DNA from: a virus
Virus record (IMG/VR): IMGVR_UViG_3300042863_001365
Location: 1 to 59,114 of that record
Direction: 5' to 3' (one strand)
Length of the DNA stretch: 59,114 nucleotides
Both the position numbers and the translations under genes were made by a program. The notes beneath the pieces were generated by a model. It searched no databases and was not told the origin of the DNA. It worked only from the letters and a program-made list of their open reading frames with translations. Positions 46,150-54,252 of this stretch are shown piece after piece (positions within the stretch are counted from its first letter, which is position 1; each line of letters opens with the position of its first letter).

Positions 46150-47169
46150 ATGAATCATCCTTTTACTCAATTTATAATCAAAACGATTCCATATGGATGG
46201 AAACCGACTTCTGGCGGATGGGTAAGTGGCAACTGTCCTGTATGTGTATTCAATGGTGAACCACGTCCTGATACAAAAAGACGTGGTGGATTCCATATTG
46301 AAAATGATATAGTTGCATATCATTGCTTTAATTGTAATTATCATTGTGGATGGAATCCAACAACTGCTATTCATAAAAAACTAGAAAACTTATTAGTATA
46401 TCTTGGTGCAGATAGAAATGAAATTAAAAAATATGCACTTATGATATTTGCCAACAAAGGCGAAGCTACTGTTGAAAAATATGTAAAGCCAGAGTGGCAA
46501 AAAATAATAAAAACATGGACTCCAATAGAATTACCCAATAATTCGAAAAAGCTATTTGAGATTGAAGATATAGAAATTGACTCTCAACCATACAATTCTA
46601 TATTATATCTAAATGATAGAGAGTTATGTTTTCATCAAGACTGGTATTATAGTGATTACAAAAGTATAGGAAAAGATTTTTCCAAACGAGTTATCTTGCC
46701 ATTGAGATATAAGAAACAAATAGTTGGATATGCGGCGAGAGTAGTAGGAAATAAAAAACCATCTGAACCAAAATATTTGATAAATGTTCCCAAAGATTAT
46801 GTGTTTAATTTGGATAATCAAACATATAATAAAAAGTATGTGTTTGTAACCGAAGGATATTTTGATGCATTGATGGTAGATGGTGTTGCGATAGGAAGTA
46901 ATGCATTAAGTGATATACAAGCAGATATCATTGAATCTTTGGGTAAAAATATAATAGTAATACCAGATAAGAACGAAGCTGGAAAAAAATTAGTAAATGC
47001 TGCGATTGAACGAGGATGGGGAATATCTTTCCCACCATGGGAAAACGACATAATAGATGTAAACGATTCAGTTAACAGATATGGTAGACTTTTCACTGTT
47101 CGTACAGCCTTGCAATTCGCAGTAGAAAATAGATTAGAATCAAAAATAAAAGCACAACTATGGTGCTAA
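46150..47169 (+). CDS. 61: DNA primase (gp61), apparently leaderless
   Basis: 339 residues, like T4 gp61 (342). N-terminal zinc finger CPVC (29-32) and CFNC (59-62), then the TOPRIM domain with FVTEGYFDAL near 234 and VIPDKNEAGKKL near 273. It makes RNA primers for the lagging strand together with the helicase encoded next (10-base gap). The ATG lies exactly seven bases after the -10 box and has no Shine-Dalgarno sequence, so translation of a leaderless message is likely. The nearest in-frame ATG alternative is far inside the zinc finger. Confidence 0.93.
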   Translation: MNHPFTQFIIKTIPYGWKPTSGGWVSGNCPVCVFNGEPRPDTKRRGGFHIENDIVAYHCFNCNYHCGWNPTTAIHKKLENLLVYLGADRNEIKKYALMIFANKGEATVEKYVKPEWQKIIKTWTPIELPNNSKKLFEIEDIEIDSQPYNSILYLNDRELCFHQDWYYSDYKSIGKDFSKRVILPLRYKKQIVGYAARVVGNKKPSEPKYLINVPKDYVFNLDNQTYNKKYVFVTEGYFDALMVDGVAIGSNALSDIQADIIESLGKNIIVIPDKNEAGKKLVNAAIERGWGISFPPWENDIIDVNDSVNRYGRLFTVRTALQFAVENRLESKIKAQLWC

Positions 47170-47178
47170 AGGAAAAAA

Positions 47179-48558
47179 ATGTCAGAAGAATACTCACTAG
47201 ATTTACAAAAGCTTTTTATAGAGTTTATGCAAAATGACCATGATCTTTTTGTAAGATGTAATAATATTACACGTCCTAGCTTTTTTGATAGACAACTAAG
47301 ATCAGCAGTTCGGTTTATTCAAGAACATTCGCAAGAATATAGTAGTATGCCTTCTTCACAACAAATAAAGGCAAAAACAGGATTGGAGTTGTCAGGTATT
47401 ACTGATGATATTGAATCACATAAAAAATGGTTTCTTGATGAATATGAAAAATTTTGCAGACATAAAGCTCTCGAAGAAGCAATCATTGAAAGTATGGAAA
47501 AACTTAAAAAGCACGAATATGGTGCAGTTGAACACCTTATAAAAGAAGCGGTGTCAATCGGTTTGGCGAAACAAATCGGGATGGATTATTGGAGCAACCC
47601 ATTGGAAAGACTTAAAGATATACAAAATAATAAGCCTGCTATCTCAACAGGATGGAAATCTATCGACGCAATTTTATATGGTGGCTTTGAACGTGGAACA
47701 TTGAATATTTTTGCAGCACCATCTGGACATGGTAAAAGCCTTTTCTTGCAAAACATATCACTAAACTGGGCATTAGATGGATATAATGTAATATATGTTA
47801 GCTTAGAACTTAGTGAAAAGTTGTGTTCAATGCGTTTCGATAGTATGCTAACAGGATACGGAACCAGAGAATTATTCAAAAACATTGATGACGTTACATT
47901 GAAATTAGGAATGATTTCAAAAAAGGCAGGAAGTTTGCAAATTGTGCAATTGCCTAATGGCATTACTGTTAACGACATTAGAGCATATGTAAAAGAATAT
48001 ACTATTCAAACTGGCAAAAAAGTAGATGCATTGGTGATAGATTATCTTGATCTTATGATGCCAGCTAAACAAAAAGTTTCATTAAGTGATGTATCACTAA
48101 AAGATAAATTAGTTAGTGAAGAATTAAGAAACTTGTTTATTGAAGGTGATTATCTTAGTGCTACTGCATCACAAATTAATCGTCAAGGTTTAGATGAGCC
48201 AGAATATGGAATGGGAACTATTGCTGGTGGTTTGACTAAAATTTATACCAGTGACAATGCTATTGGTATTCATGCTAATAGAGCGATGAAAGAGCGTGGT
48301 CGTATTCAAATTGAATTCATGAAAACTCGTAGTAGTGGCGGCGAAGGTAAAAAAGTTGATTTGGCATATGATATTCAATGTATGCGTATTTTAGATTTAC
48401 CTGATGATCAAGCCGATGTTGATATTAGTAATAACAGTGGAATTTATCAAAAGATAAAAGAAAAGCAAAGCGGATCATTGTCTGACCAAGCTGCTGCAAA
48501 AATTCCTCAACGAATTGATGCAGATAGACTCCGTAATATATTGAAAAGAGCAGAATAA
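47179..48558 (+). CDS. 41: Replicative DNA helicase (gp41, DnaB-like)
   Basis: 459 residues (T4 gp41 is 475). Walker A APSGHGKS near 180-187, VIYVSLELSE near 206-215, DALVIDYLDLMMP near 285-297 and SQINRQGLDEPEYGMG near 334, the standard DnaB-family order. N-terminal domain is helical. It encircles the lagging strand and interacts with gp61 primase. Ribosome-binding site AAAGGAAAAAA. It shares the primase transcript. Confidence 0.95.
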   Translation: MSEEYSLDLQKLFIEFMQNDHDLFVRCNNITRPSFFDRQLRSAVRFIQEHSQEYSSMPSSQQIKAKTGLELSGITDDIESHKKWFLDEYEKFCRHKALEEAIIESMEKLKKHEYGAVEHLIKEAVSIGLAKQIGMDYWSNPLERLKDIQNNKPAISTGWKSIDAILYGGFERGTLNIFAAPSGHGKSLFLQNISLNWALDGYNVIYVSLELSEKLCSMRFDSMLTGYGTRELFKNIDDVTLKLGMISKKAGSLQIVQLPNGITVNDIRAYVKEYTIQTGKKVDALVIDYLDLMMPAKQKVSLSDVSLKDKLVSEELRNLFIEGDYLSATASQINRQGLDEPEYGMGTIAGGLTKIYTSDNAIGIHANRAMKERGRIQIEFMKTRSSGGEGKKVDLAYDIQCMRILDLPDDQADVDISNNSGIYQKIKEKQSGSLSDQAAAKIPQRIDADRLRNILKRAE

Positions 48559-48560
48559 TC

Positions 48561-48589
48561 TTGACACGGATAAATAGATATGCTATATA
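48561..48589 (+). promoter_or_regulatory. Overlapping sigma70 and late promoters
   Basis: TTGACA-17-TATATA with extended ATGC, and within the same spacer GATAAATA (48569-48576), a T4-type late box. One site could serve both phases. The sigma70 start would lie about six bases before the ATG at 48602. Confidence 0.6.
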
Positions 48590-48601
48590 TGGGGTAATGT
48601 T

Positions 48602-48880
48602 ATGAGAAAAAAGACTCGATCAATATTAGAAGAGTTAGACAGTATTGGAAAATACTATGACAAAAAACAAATAATTGAAAATACTGCAAAAAATCTTATA
48701 GCAAGTGCTACGAATTTAATATCTTTGATAAAAGAAACTTATGGAGAAGAAACTTCTTCTGATCTTGAAAAACGTTTTTTTAGTAGTATAAGAACTGGCG
48801 ATGAAAAGAAATTTATTAGAGGCATAAGAAAAGTAGATGAAGACCCAGACGATAGCAAAACAACCAACGTGGAAACTTGA
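48602..48880 (+). CDS. 92-residue conserved hypothetical protein
   Basis: Starts MRKKTRSILEELDSIGKYYD. Helical and charged, with LISLIKETYGEETSSDLEKR and an acidic end. Such small proteins follow gp41 in T4-like marine phages. It overlaps the next gene by 44 bases in a different frame. GGGGTAATGTT precedes the ATG. Confidence 0.6.
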   Translation: MRKKTRSILEELDSIGKYYDKKQIIENTAKNLIASATNLISLIKETYGEETSSDLEKRFFSSIRTGDEKKFIRGIRKVDEDPDDSKTTNVET

Positions 48881-49724
48881 AAATGGGTCTATGCCCAATG
48901 CTGGCGTAATACACATAAGCGACATAAATTCAACTCTACAAATGCTTGAGACATATTTAAAAATTGACTTAATTAATAATACAATTGGTAGTGTGGGAAA
49001 AAGAATATATTCTGGTGACATAGATATTGCGTTAGAAAATACCGATCCTAACTTTATTGACGACATGATAGCCAAACTAAAAACAATCCCTGAAGTAATT
49101 AATGTTAAAAAAACATCTGTCATTATGACAACTATAAAAATACCTAATTGGAATTCAAAAAAATATATAGGTGTTAATGGGACAGGATTTGTTCAAGTAG
49201 ATTTTATGTTTGGACATGATGTAGATTTATTAAAGCTATTTTATCATAGCCCATTAGAAAGCGAAAGCAAGTATAAAGGCGTTTATAGAAATATCCTTTT
49301 AGGTGCTATTGCTCATTTCTATAATAGAAAATTTAGTGAAGAACTTATAATTAAAGATATACCAACATACGAAGAAAGATACTTTTGGTCTGCACAACTT
49401 GGATTATATAGAGGAAGATCATACGCAATATTATCAAGTGATAAAAATAATGTATTAAAGAAAAAGATCAATTCATCAATGCAAAATTATCTCGATTGTA
49501 GTAATACAGCAATAAAAGTGGCAAAAGAATTAAAACTTTCTGGTCCAGATAGTCTTTATAGCTTTGAAACTTTGTATAATGATATAAATACAAGATATAA
49601 TAGTGAACTATTATTTCTAATATATGATGAATTTATTAATAATAGATATGTCAAGGAAATGGGAATACCAGTTGAACTACAAGATTTTATAAGGACCAAA
49701 CATCATGGATTTGTCATTCGTTAA
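48837..49724 (+). CDS. Nucleotidyltransferase-like protein
   Basis: 295 residues. IGSVGKRIYSGDIDIALENT near 48-67 and GFVQVDFMFGHDVDLLK near 117-133 give the polymerase-beta-type catalytic pattern: G-S, then D-x-D, then a third Asp on the next strand. A conserved R-S-YAIL segment follows. Related phage proteins are annotated as nucleotidyltransferases with unknown acceptor; tRNA end repair, protein AMPylation or an antitoxin-type role are all possible. The start overlaps the previous gene; an ATG at 48891 is a weaker alternative. Confidence 0.7.
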   Translation: MKTQTIAKQPTWKLENGSMPNAGVIHISDINSTLQMLETYLKIDLINNTIGSVGKRIYSGDIDIALENTDPNFIDDMIAKLKTIPEVINVKKTSVIMTTIKIPNWNSKKYIGVNGTGFVQVDFMFGHDVDLLKLFYHSPLESESKYKGVYRNILLGAIAHFYNRKFSEELIIKDIPTYEERYFWSAQLGLYRGRSYAILSSDKNNVLKKKINSSMQNYLDCSNTAIKVAKELKLSGPDSLYSFETLYNDINTRYNSELLFLIYDEFINNRYVKEMGIPVELQDFIRTKHHGFVIR

Positions 49725-50394
49725 AGACTTAAATGAAAGCAGCCAATACAGAACTAGATTTTCTCTTGCAAATGTAACCCCACGGGTAATTGCAGACCAT
49801 GCATTTATTGATATGATAACCTTATGGATATTATATAATGAATATGATTATGCACCAACCTCAGTTGAATACGCAAGAAAAACACTAATGTTTGGAAACT
49901 TTGATATGTATCGTCAGAGTTCTACTGATTTATACATGACCCTTCATATATTAATTTCAAAAAATTTATCTCTTGTTAAGCATGATGAATCAGCTAAACT
50001 GTTTTTTCAAAGAATATATTTAAATCCTACTATAATTAATGTATTTTTGAAGAAAATAACAAATAACTCATTGGTTTCATTATCCGCTAGACAAGTATTA
50101 CAAAAATTAGAACGTGAATTAAAAATTGAAGATAGTAATTATAGAAGCATAAGACGACTTGCACAAAATTGGGGATTTTTAACAAATATTCAAAAATCAT
50201 TGGTAATTACAAAAATACTTCAATTTTACAATGCTCATGCAAGCAGAAGCGAACTTATGTCAGTTTTAAGTGACTTGGCAGAAGTAAAAGGATTTATAAT
50301 TGATGATGCAGATATACAAATGAATCAAAATAATGATATAACTTCTGTATCCAAATTAGCTACATTAGGTGTAACAAAATACAATAAGGAATAA
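49705..50394 (+). CDS. 229-residue hypothetical protein
   Basis: Starts MDLSFVKDLNESSQYRTRFS, overlapping the nucleotidyltransferase gene by 20 bases. Predominantly helical: IDMITLWILYNEYDYAPTSV, QVLQKLERELKI, RSIRRLAQNWGFLTNIQKSL. No catalytic motif. Tight coupling to the preceding gene suggests a shared task. Ribosome-binding site within TATAAGGACC. Confidence 0.6.
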   Translation: MDLSFVKDLNESSQYRTRFSLANVTPRVIADHAFIDMITLWILYNEYDYAPTSVEYARKTLMFGNFDMYRQSSTDLYMTLHILISKNLSLVKHDESAKLFFQRIYLNPTIINVFLKKITNNSLVSLSARQVLQKLERELKIEDSNYRSIRRLAQNWGFLTNIQKSLVITKILQFYNAHASRSELMSVLSDLAEVKGFIIDDADIQMNQNNDITSVSKLATLGVTKYNKE

Positions 50395-50398
50395 CTTT

Positions 50399-50875
50399 AT
50401 GCCATTGCCTACCTCTAGAGGTGAATGGACTACCGATATTACATCTACAGAAGAACTAGACAACTTTACTGTATATACATTGGTAGACATAACCAATACT
50501 GAAATCACAGACCCAGACTTATTCGATACATTAGAATACAACCAATATCAAAATTTAAATACTATATTACAAGTTGTTGGAATGAGAACGCAGCCAATAG
50601 TTATTAGCGTAATTGCTAAAAAATCTGCAAATCTAAAAAACTTTAAATTTGGCTCACAATATTCTGGAAAACATAGTGTATGGATTATAAAATTTTCAAG
50701 CGAATATAAAGATGCATGGCTAAAAGAAAATGATCCAAGCTTCTTTTTAAAAAAAGACATTGATGGAATTGCATATATTTCTTCATTAGAAGAAACTGTA
50801 AAATTCGATGTTGATATATTTAATACTAGTTCAGTTAAATATAAAAATATATACTTTGAAAACAACAACATATAA
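50399..50875 (+). CDS. 158-residue conserved hypothetical protein
   Basis: Starts MPLPTSRGEWTTDITSTEEL. The centre LVDITNTEITDPDLFDTLEY and QNLNTILQVVGMRTQPIVI, then HSVWIIKFSSEYKDAW, belong to a small protein kept in many T4-like cyanophages. Possibly a virion protein. Unknown role. Confidence 0.6.
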   Translation: MPLPTSRGEWTTDITSTEELDNFTVYTLVDITNTEITDPDLFDTLEYNQYQNLNTILQVVGMRTQPIVISVIAKKSANLKNFKFGSQYSGKHSVWIIKFSSEYKDAWLKENDPSFFLKKDIDGIAYISSLEETVKFDVDIFNTSSVKYKNIYFENNNI

Positions 50876-50963
50876 TATATAAAGTTTATTTTTGTATTAA
50901 TACAAGTAAATAATGGTGGATAGATTTATTCACCATAAAATAACCGTTACTTGGAGAGGCATT

Positions 50964-51215
50964 ATGGAATTTGATTATAAGGAATTGTCTGAGTTAAAAA
51001 CAGAAATCGCTGTTATAAAAGAAAGACAAAAAACAATTGATGAACGTCTTATTGAATTACTGACTCAAAATAAAACGATGACAGATGAATTAAAAGCATA
51101 TAGAGAAGAAGCGACTAGACCCAGTAAGGAATTAACGACAACATTAATTCGATCATCTGCTATGGTTATTGCTTCATTGTTTGCAGCATTGATGTCAATT
51201 ATTTTTATGCAATAA
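50964..51215 (+). CDS. XhlA-like coiled-coil, tail-anchored membrane protein 1
   Basis: 83 residues. The start is the ATG after GGAGAGGCATT. Coiled coil ELKTEIAVIKERQKTIDERL, then a C-terminal membrane helix SAMVIASLFAALMSIIFM. This is the layout of XhlA-type phage lysis-associated proteins. The next gene is a paralogue. A near-perfect hairpin (GGTGGATA/TATTCACC) lies at 50913-50932 in the leader. Lysis is suggested by topology, not proven. Confidence 0.6.
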   Translation: MEFDYKELSELKTEIAVIKERQKTIDERLIELLTQNKTMTDELKAYREEATRPSKELTTTLIRSSAMVIASLFAALMSIIFMQ

Positions 51216-51229
51216 CTTGGAGAAATAAA

Positions 51230-51523
51230 ATGGGAAATTTGGAAGATATCGTAGAGCTAAAAGATCAGGCTAGTGAATTTCAAAAAAATATTCATGACAT
51301 AAAAGTAGATGTAGCAATAATAAAAGAAAAATACAATCATATGAATGACCGAGTTTTAAAGATTGATGAAAATTTTTCCGAATTAGTATCTACTGTATAT
51401 ACTATGCGGAATGAAAATACAGAACAGCATAAGTCTATGATTAAGGCTTTAATTGCAGCATCTGCAACTATTAGTGCAAGTTTTATCGGAGCAATTGGAT
51501 TAATAATTTCTGTATTGTTGTGA
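51230..51523 (+). CDS. XhlA-like coiled-coil, tail-anchored membrane protein 2
   Basis: 97 residues. The start follows TTGGAGAAATAAA. Coiled coil DIKVDVAIIKEKYNHMNDRV, then a C-terminal membrane helix ATISASFIGAIGLIISVLL. It parallels 50964..51215 in length, order and the V/A-x-I-K-E core, so the pair probably arose by tandem duplication. They may form a hetero-oligomer in the inner membrane. Confidence 0.6.
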   Translation: MGNLEDIVELKDQASEFQKNIHDIKVDVAIIKEKYNHMNDRVLKIDENFSELVSTVYTMRNENTEQHKSMIKALIAASATISASFIGAIGLIISVLL

Positions 51524-51529
51524 TAAATA
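51522..51529 (+). promoter_or_regulatory. T4-type late promoter GATAAATA
   Basis: Plus strand, spanning the stop of the preceding gene, 33 bases before 51562. Confidence 0.5.
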
Positions 51530-51561
51530 AACTTATATAAGCATAGGAACGGTAATAGAAG

Positions 51562-52002
51562 ATGAAAAAACCAACGAAAAAAAATAAACCAAGTGCTTCT
51601 TCGAAATTTTCTTACATTTTGAAGAAGCACTTTAATCTTGACTATACCGATAATGATTTAAAAAATGCATTAGAAAATATGGGTATTTCTGATATAGTTT
51701 CACTAGACATTGCTATCGAAAATAAAGATATAAATTCTATAAAAGAAATATTCAATAAGACTATTCAGCTAGAATATACTATACCTAATAGAGCAAATTT
51801 ACCATCGGCTGCACAGAATAGACCATCTGTTTCAACTTCAAAAACTACAACTAAACCAATCGGTAGTTTGAATTCTACAGAATTCAATGCACAACAAAAA
51901 TTAGATACCGAAAAAGAAAAAAAAGATCAAGAATTACAAAATGAAATAAAATCTAAAGAAGAAGAATTAGAAACTATTAAAAGATTAGCAGGAATAAAAT
52001 GA
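51562..52002 (+). CDS. Probable late protein with LAGIK C-terminus
   Basis: 146 residues. Basic N-terminus MKKPTKKNKPSASSKFSYIL, helical domain to about 75, a Ser/Thr/Asn/Pro-rich linker, then a charged coiled coil ending ELETIKRLAGIK. The last eight residues resemble ends of other probable head proteins here (LKTLSGIK, LIKKLAGLL). Possible core or scaffold function. The stop overlaps the next ATG (ATGA). Confidence 0.55.
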   Translation: MKKPTKKNKPSASSKFSYILKKHFNLDYTDNDLKNALENMGISDIVSLDIAIENKDINSIKEIFNKTIQLEYTIPNRANLPSAAQNRPSVSTSKTTTKPIGSLNSTEFNAQQKLDTEKEKKDQELQNEIKSKEEELETIKRLAGIK

Positions 52003-52202
52003 GAACAATAACTGGAATCGGTGGTATTTCTTTATTTTTAAACAATAAAGAATGGGATTTGATACAAGATAAATCAGAAGTATTCTTGCGTTCATCTTTG
52101 AAAGATGATCAAAAATATCTGGCTAGTCAAATGCATAGACGAGGAATATTAACTGCGTCTAGAGTAGATGGCGATATTAAATACAAATTGAATAAAAATT
52201 AA
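51999..52202 (+). CDS. 67-residue hypothetical protein
   Basis: Starts MRTITGIGGISLFLNNKEWD. The part ...LASQMHRRGILTASRVDGDI reads like a short winged-helix end: helix, R-R-G-I-L, then a strand. Too short to classify. Coupled to its neighbours through ATGA and a one-base gap. Confidence 0.6.
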   Translation: MRTITGIGGISLFLNNKEWDLIQDKSEVFLRSSLKDDQKYLASQMHRRGILTASRVDGDIKYKLNKN

Positions 52203-52203
52203 T

Positions 52204-52686
52204 ATGATTAACATAACATATAATATATTTGAAGAATTGGTAGAAAATGCCATAAATGATATAGTTTCAGAAAGTAACTATAACAATAATTTAAAATTAG
52301 CTTCATTAACCAAAATTGAAAATGGAAATATTACAGTTGGTGACTATACTATTAATAAAAAAATTATTAGTTTATGGGGAGTAAAAAAATCATTTTATGA
52401 TGTCTCCTGCGATAATAGATTAGAAGTAGAAAATATTGGTTCTAGTCTATTATTATTTAAAATATTATTAAAATTATTAGACAATCGAACAATAACTGAA
52501 AATGATCCATTGCCAATACTTAATGCAAGATATGTAGGAATTATATCAGATGCCTTATATTATAAATCAAGATTATTAAGTAATGGTTACAAAAGTGATA
52601 CTACTAAAAATGTGTATCAAGCAAAATATGAAGGTTGTATAGATGCACTTCATCGAGTCAACGAACAAATTAATAAAATTTCATAA
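52204..52686 (+). CDS. 160-residue hypothetical protein
   Basis: Starts MINITYNIFEELVENAINDI. Central strands ITVGDYTINKKIISLWGVKK and helices LLLFKILLKLLDN and YVGIISDALYYKSRLLSNGY. No family recognised. Late operon context. Confidence 0.55.
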   Translation: MINITYNIFEELVENAINDIVSESNYNNNLKLASLTKIENGNITVGDYTINKKIISLWGVKKSFYDVSCDNRLEVENIGSSLLLFKILLKLLDNRTITENDPLPILNARYVGIISDALYYKSRLLSNGYKSDTTKNVYQAKYEGCIDALHRVNEQINKIS

Positions 52687-52689
52687 ATA
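52682..52689 (+). promoter_or_regulatory. T4-type late promoter CATAAATA
   Basis: Plus strand, overlapping a stop codon, 29 bases before 52718. First base differs from the T4 consensus. Confidence 0.4.
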
Positions 52690-52717
52690 ATAGAAATAAA
52701 CATATTGGAGAACAGAA

Positions 52718-53512
52718 ATGTTTTTAGAAGATTTTGACACCCCCGCACAACGTTTTGGAAAAATCCAAAACTATTTGAGAGAAAATTATAATTGTGAAAT
52801 TGCACCCGACACTTTGACATATTCTCGCGTAAATCATTTACTAAAAGAAACGAAAGAAAAACTTTCGAAGTTAGATGAAAAGAAAAATGCAAAAGAATAT
52901 GCAAAATTACAAATAATCTCAGAAGGTTTAAAGCTTTGGAAACTTGCCCCAGTGCAAACTGAATTGACTAGTCCTGCTATTAGAGAAGCATTAGATGATA
53001 GCAATATGGAAGAAGCAAAAGTTATTATTGCTGCTGAAGAAATGACAGATAAACTACAAAAAATGATTGAAGACTTGGCAGAAATGCAAGTTCAGCAATT
53101 AATTCCAATTATAGATGCAATGAAAGCAGAAATTGGAAATGCAGAAGCCAGCCAATTTAATGACGTTGTTGATGGTTCATTGGGTGAATTGTTAGATTTG
53201 GCTAAGTCAACAAAAGACAAGCTAACAACTGCTATACAAGTAGCAAGCGGTCAGCAATCAGGCAACGACATGGGTGCAGACATTAACCCAGAAGATGAAT
53301 TTGGAATGCCAAGTGATATCGAATTAGGTGGCGAACCAGATCAATTCGCAGGTGACGATGCTGCAGCGGGCGATATGGGTCCAGAAGGCAGAACAATGAA
53401 AGGCGAAAGCATTAATTACATGAGTGCATTGTCTGAAGTAAAATCTGCAATGAAAAATGGAAAAATTTCTAAAGTTGCATTAGAAAATGTAATAAGCAGA
53501 ATTAAAAAGTAA
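52718..53512 (+). CDS. Probable prohead core/structural protein
   Basis: 264 residues. Helical N-terminal half (EKLSKLDEKKNAKEYAKLQI, EEMTDKLQKMIEDLAEMQVQ), then a Gly/Asp/Ala-rich acidic linker (PEDEFGMPSDIELGGEPDQF, GDDAAAGDMGPEGR) and a short helical C-terminus. This composition and order are common to a structural protein of marine T4-like phages. No catalytic motif. Ribosome-binding site TTGGAGAACAGAA and a late-type box upstream. Confidence 0.6.
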   Translation: MFLEDFDTPAQRFGKIQNYLRENYNCEIAPDTLTYSRVNHLLKETKEKLSKLDEKKNAKEYAKLQIISEGLKLWKLAPVQTELTSPAIREALDDSNMEEAKVIIAAEEMTDKLQKMIEDLAEMQVQQLIPIIDAMKAEIGNAEASQFNDVVDGSLGELLDLAKSTKDKLTTAIQVASGQQSGNDMGADINPEDEFGMPSDIELGGEPDQFAGDDAAAGDMGPEGRTMKGESINYMSALSEVKSAMKNGKISKVALENVISRIKK

Positions 53513-53521
53513 GAGAAATAT

Positions 53522-53896
53522 ATGCGTTATCAACAGTTAGTTATCGAATCAGACTATATAGAAAATCTAAAAAGTGAAATAATTAATTTATTAACTATTG
53601 CATCTTCTAGAGATATTAAAAGTTTGCGAACCAGCTTTTTGGTTAAAGATTTGCAAAATATGGGATTTGATGTTAATATAAATACTATACTTTCTATAAT
53701 GAATGATTTAGATATAGTATCTACTGCTGACAACAAAAAAATAGAAATAGCAACAAAAGATAAAGAGAATGATCAAGAAGAAATTGATGTTCCTGATTTC
53801 GGAGAAAATAAACCATTTGGCGGGTTTGAAGATAATACAACTGACCCAATAGATGCTGCAGCTAAACGCCAAGCAACAAAGGATATAAAATTATGA
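53522..53896 (+). CDS. Late protein with MRYQQLVIES leader
   Basis: 124 residues. The N-terminus MRYQQLVIES resembles the capsid-targeting-like leaders of the left part of the window (V-I-E site). Residues 15-70 form a small helical domain (EIINLLTIASSRDIKSLRTS, MGFDVNINTILSIMNDLDIV), and the rest is acidic. Ten bases after the probable core gene. Confidence 0.6.
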   Translation: MRYQQLVIESDYIENLKSEIINLLTIASSRDIKSLRTSFLVKDLQNMGFDVNINTILSIMNDLDIVSTADNKKIEIATKDKENDQEEIDVPDFGENKPFGGFEDNTTDPIDAAAKRQATKDIKL

Positions 53897-54210
53897 TTCC
53901 TTTATTCACCGCAGAAAATGCAAGAGTAAACTCGAAAAATGATTTAATAATATTTGATGAAATCGTATATATTTCTAGAGTTATAATAAATCAAAGTTTA
54001 GATGGAACTTATCAAGCCACTGTATCTAGTGGAACTACTATGACAACCACATCAGTATATTACCAATCATGGATTGGGACATCTCCTGATCGTCAAATAT
54101 ATGAACAAATGGCATCAGTTATACAATATTTTGAAAAACTAGGATATACTATTACTCGTAAAACAAATGCGATAACAGGTAATACTATATCTTGGTTTGT
54201 TCAATGGTAA
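53893..54210 (+). CDS. 105-residue hypothetical protein
   Basis: Starts MIPLFTAENARVNSKNDLII with an ATGA overlap. Beta-rich, with YYQSWIGTSPDRQIYEQMAS and a C-terminal GNTISWFVQW. Resembles small virion proteins; not identifiable. Followed by the exonuclease promoter. Confidence 0.55.
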   Translation: MIPLFTAENARVNSKNDLIIFDEIVYISRVIINQSLDGTYQATVSSGTTMTTTSVYYQSWIGTSPDRQIYEQMASVIQYFEKLGYTITRKTNAITGNTISWFVQW

Positions 54211-54217
54211 AAAGTTC

Positions 54218-54246
54218 TTGACAATCTAATCAAAATCTAGTAGTAT
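54218..54246 (+). promoter_or_regulatory. Sigma70-type promoter TTGACA-17-TAGTAT
   Basis: Plus strand. The -10 ends six bases before the exonuclease ATG, so the predicted transcript begins at the start codon. Confidence 0.75.
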
Positions 54247-54252
54247 ACTAAT

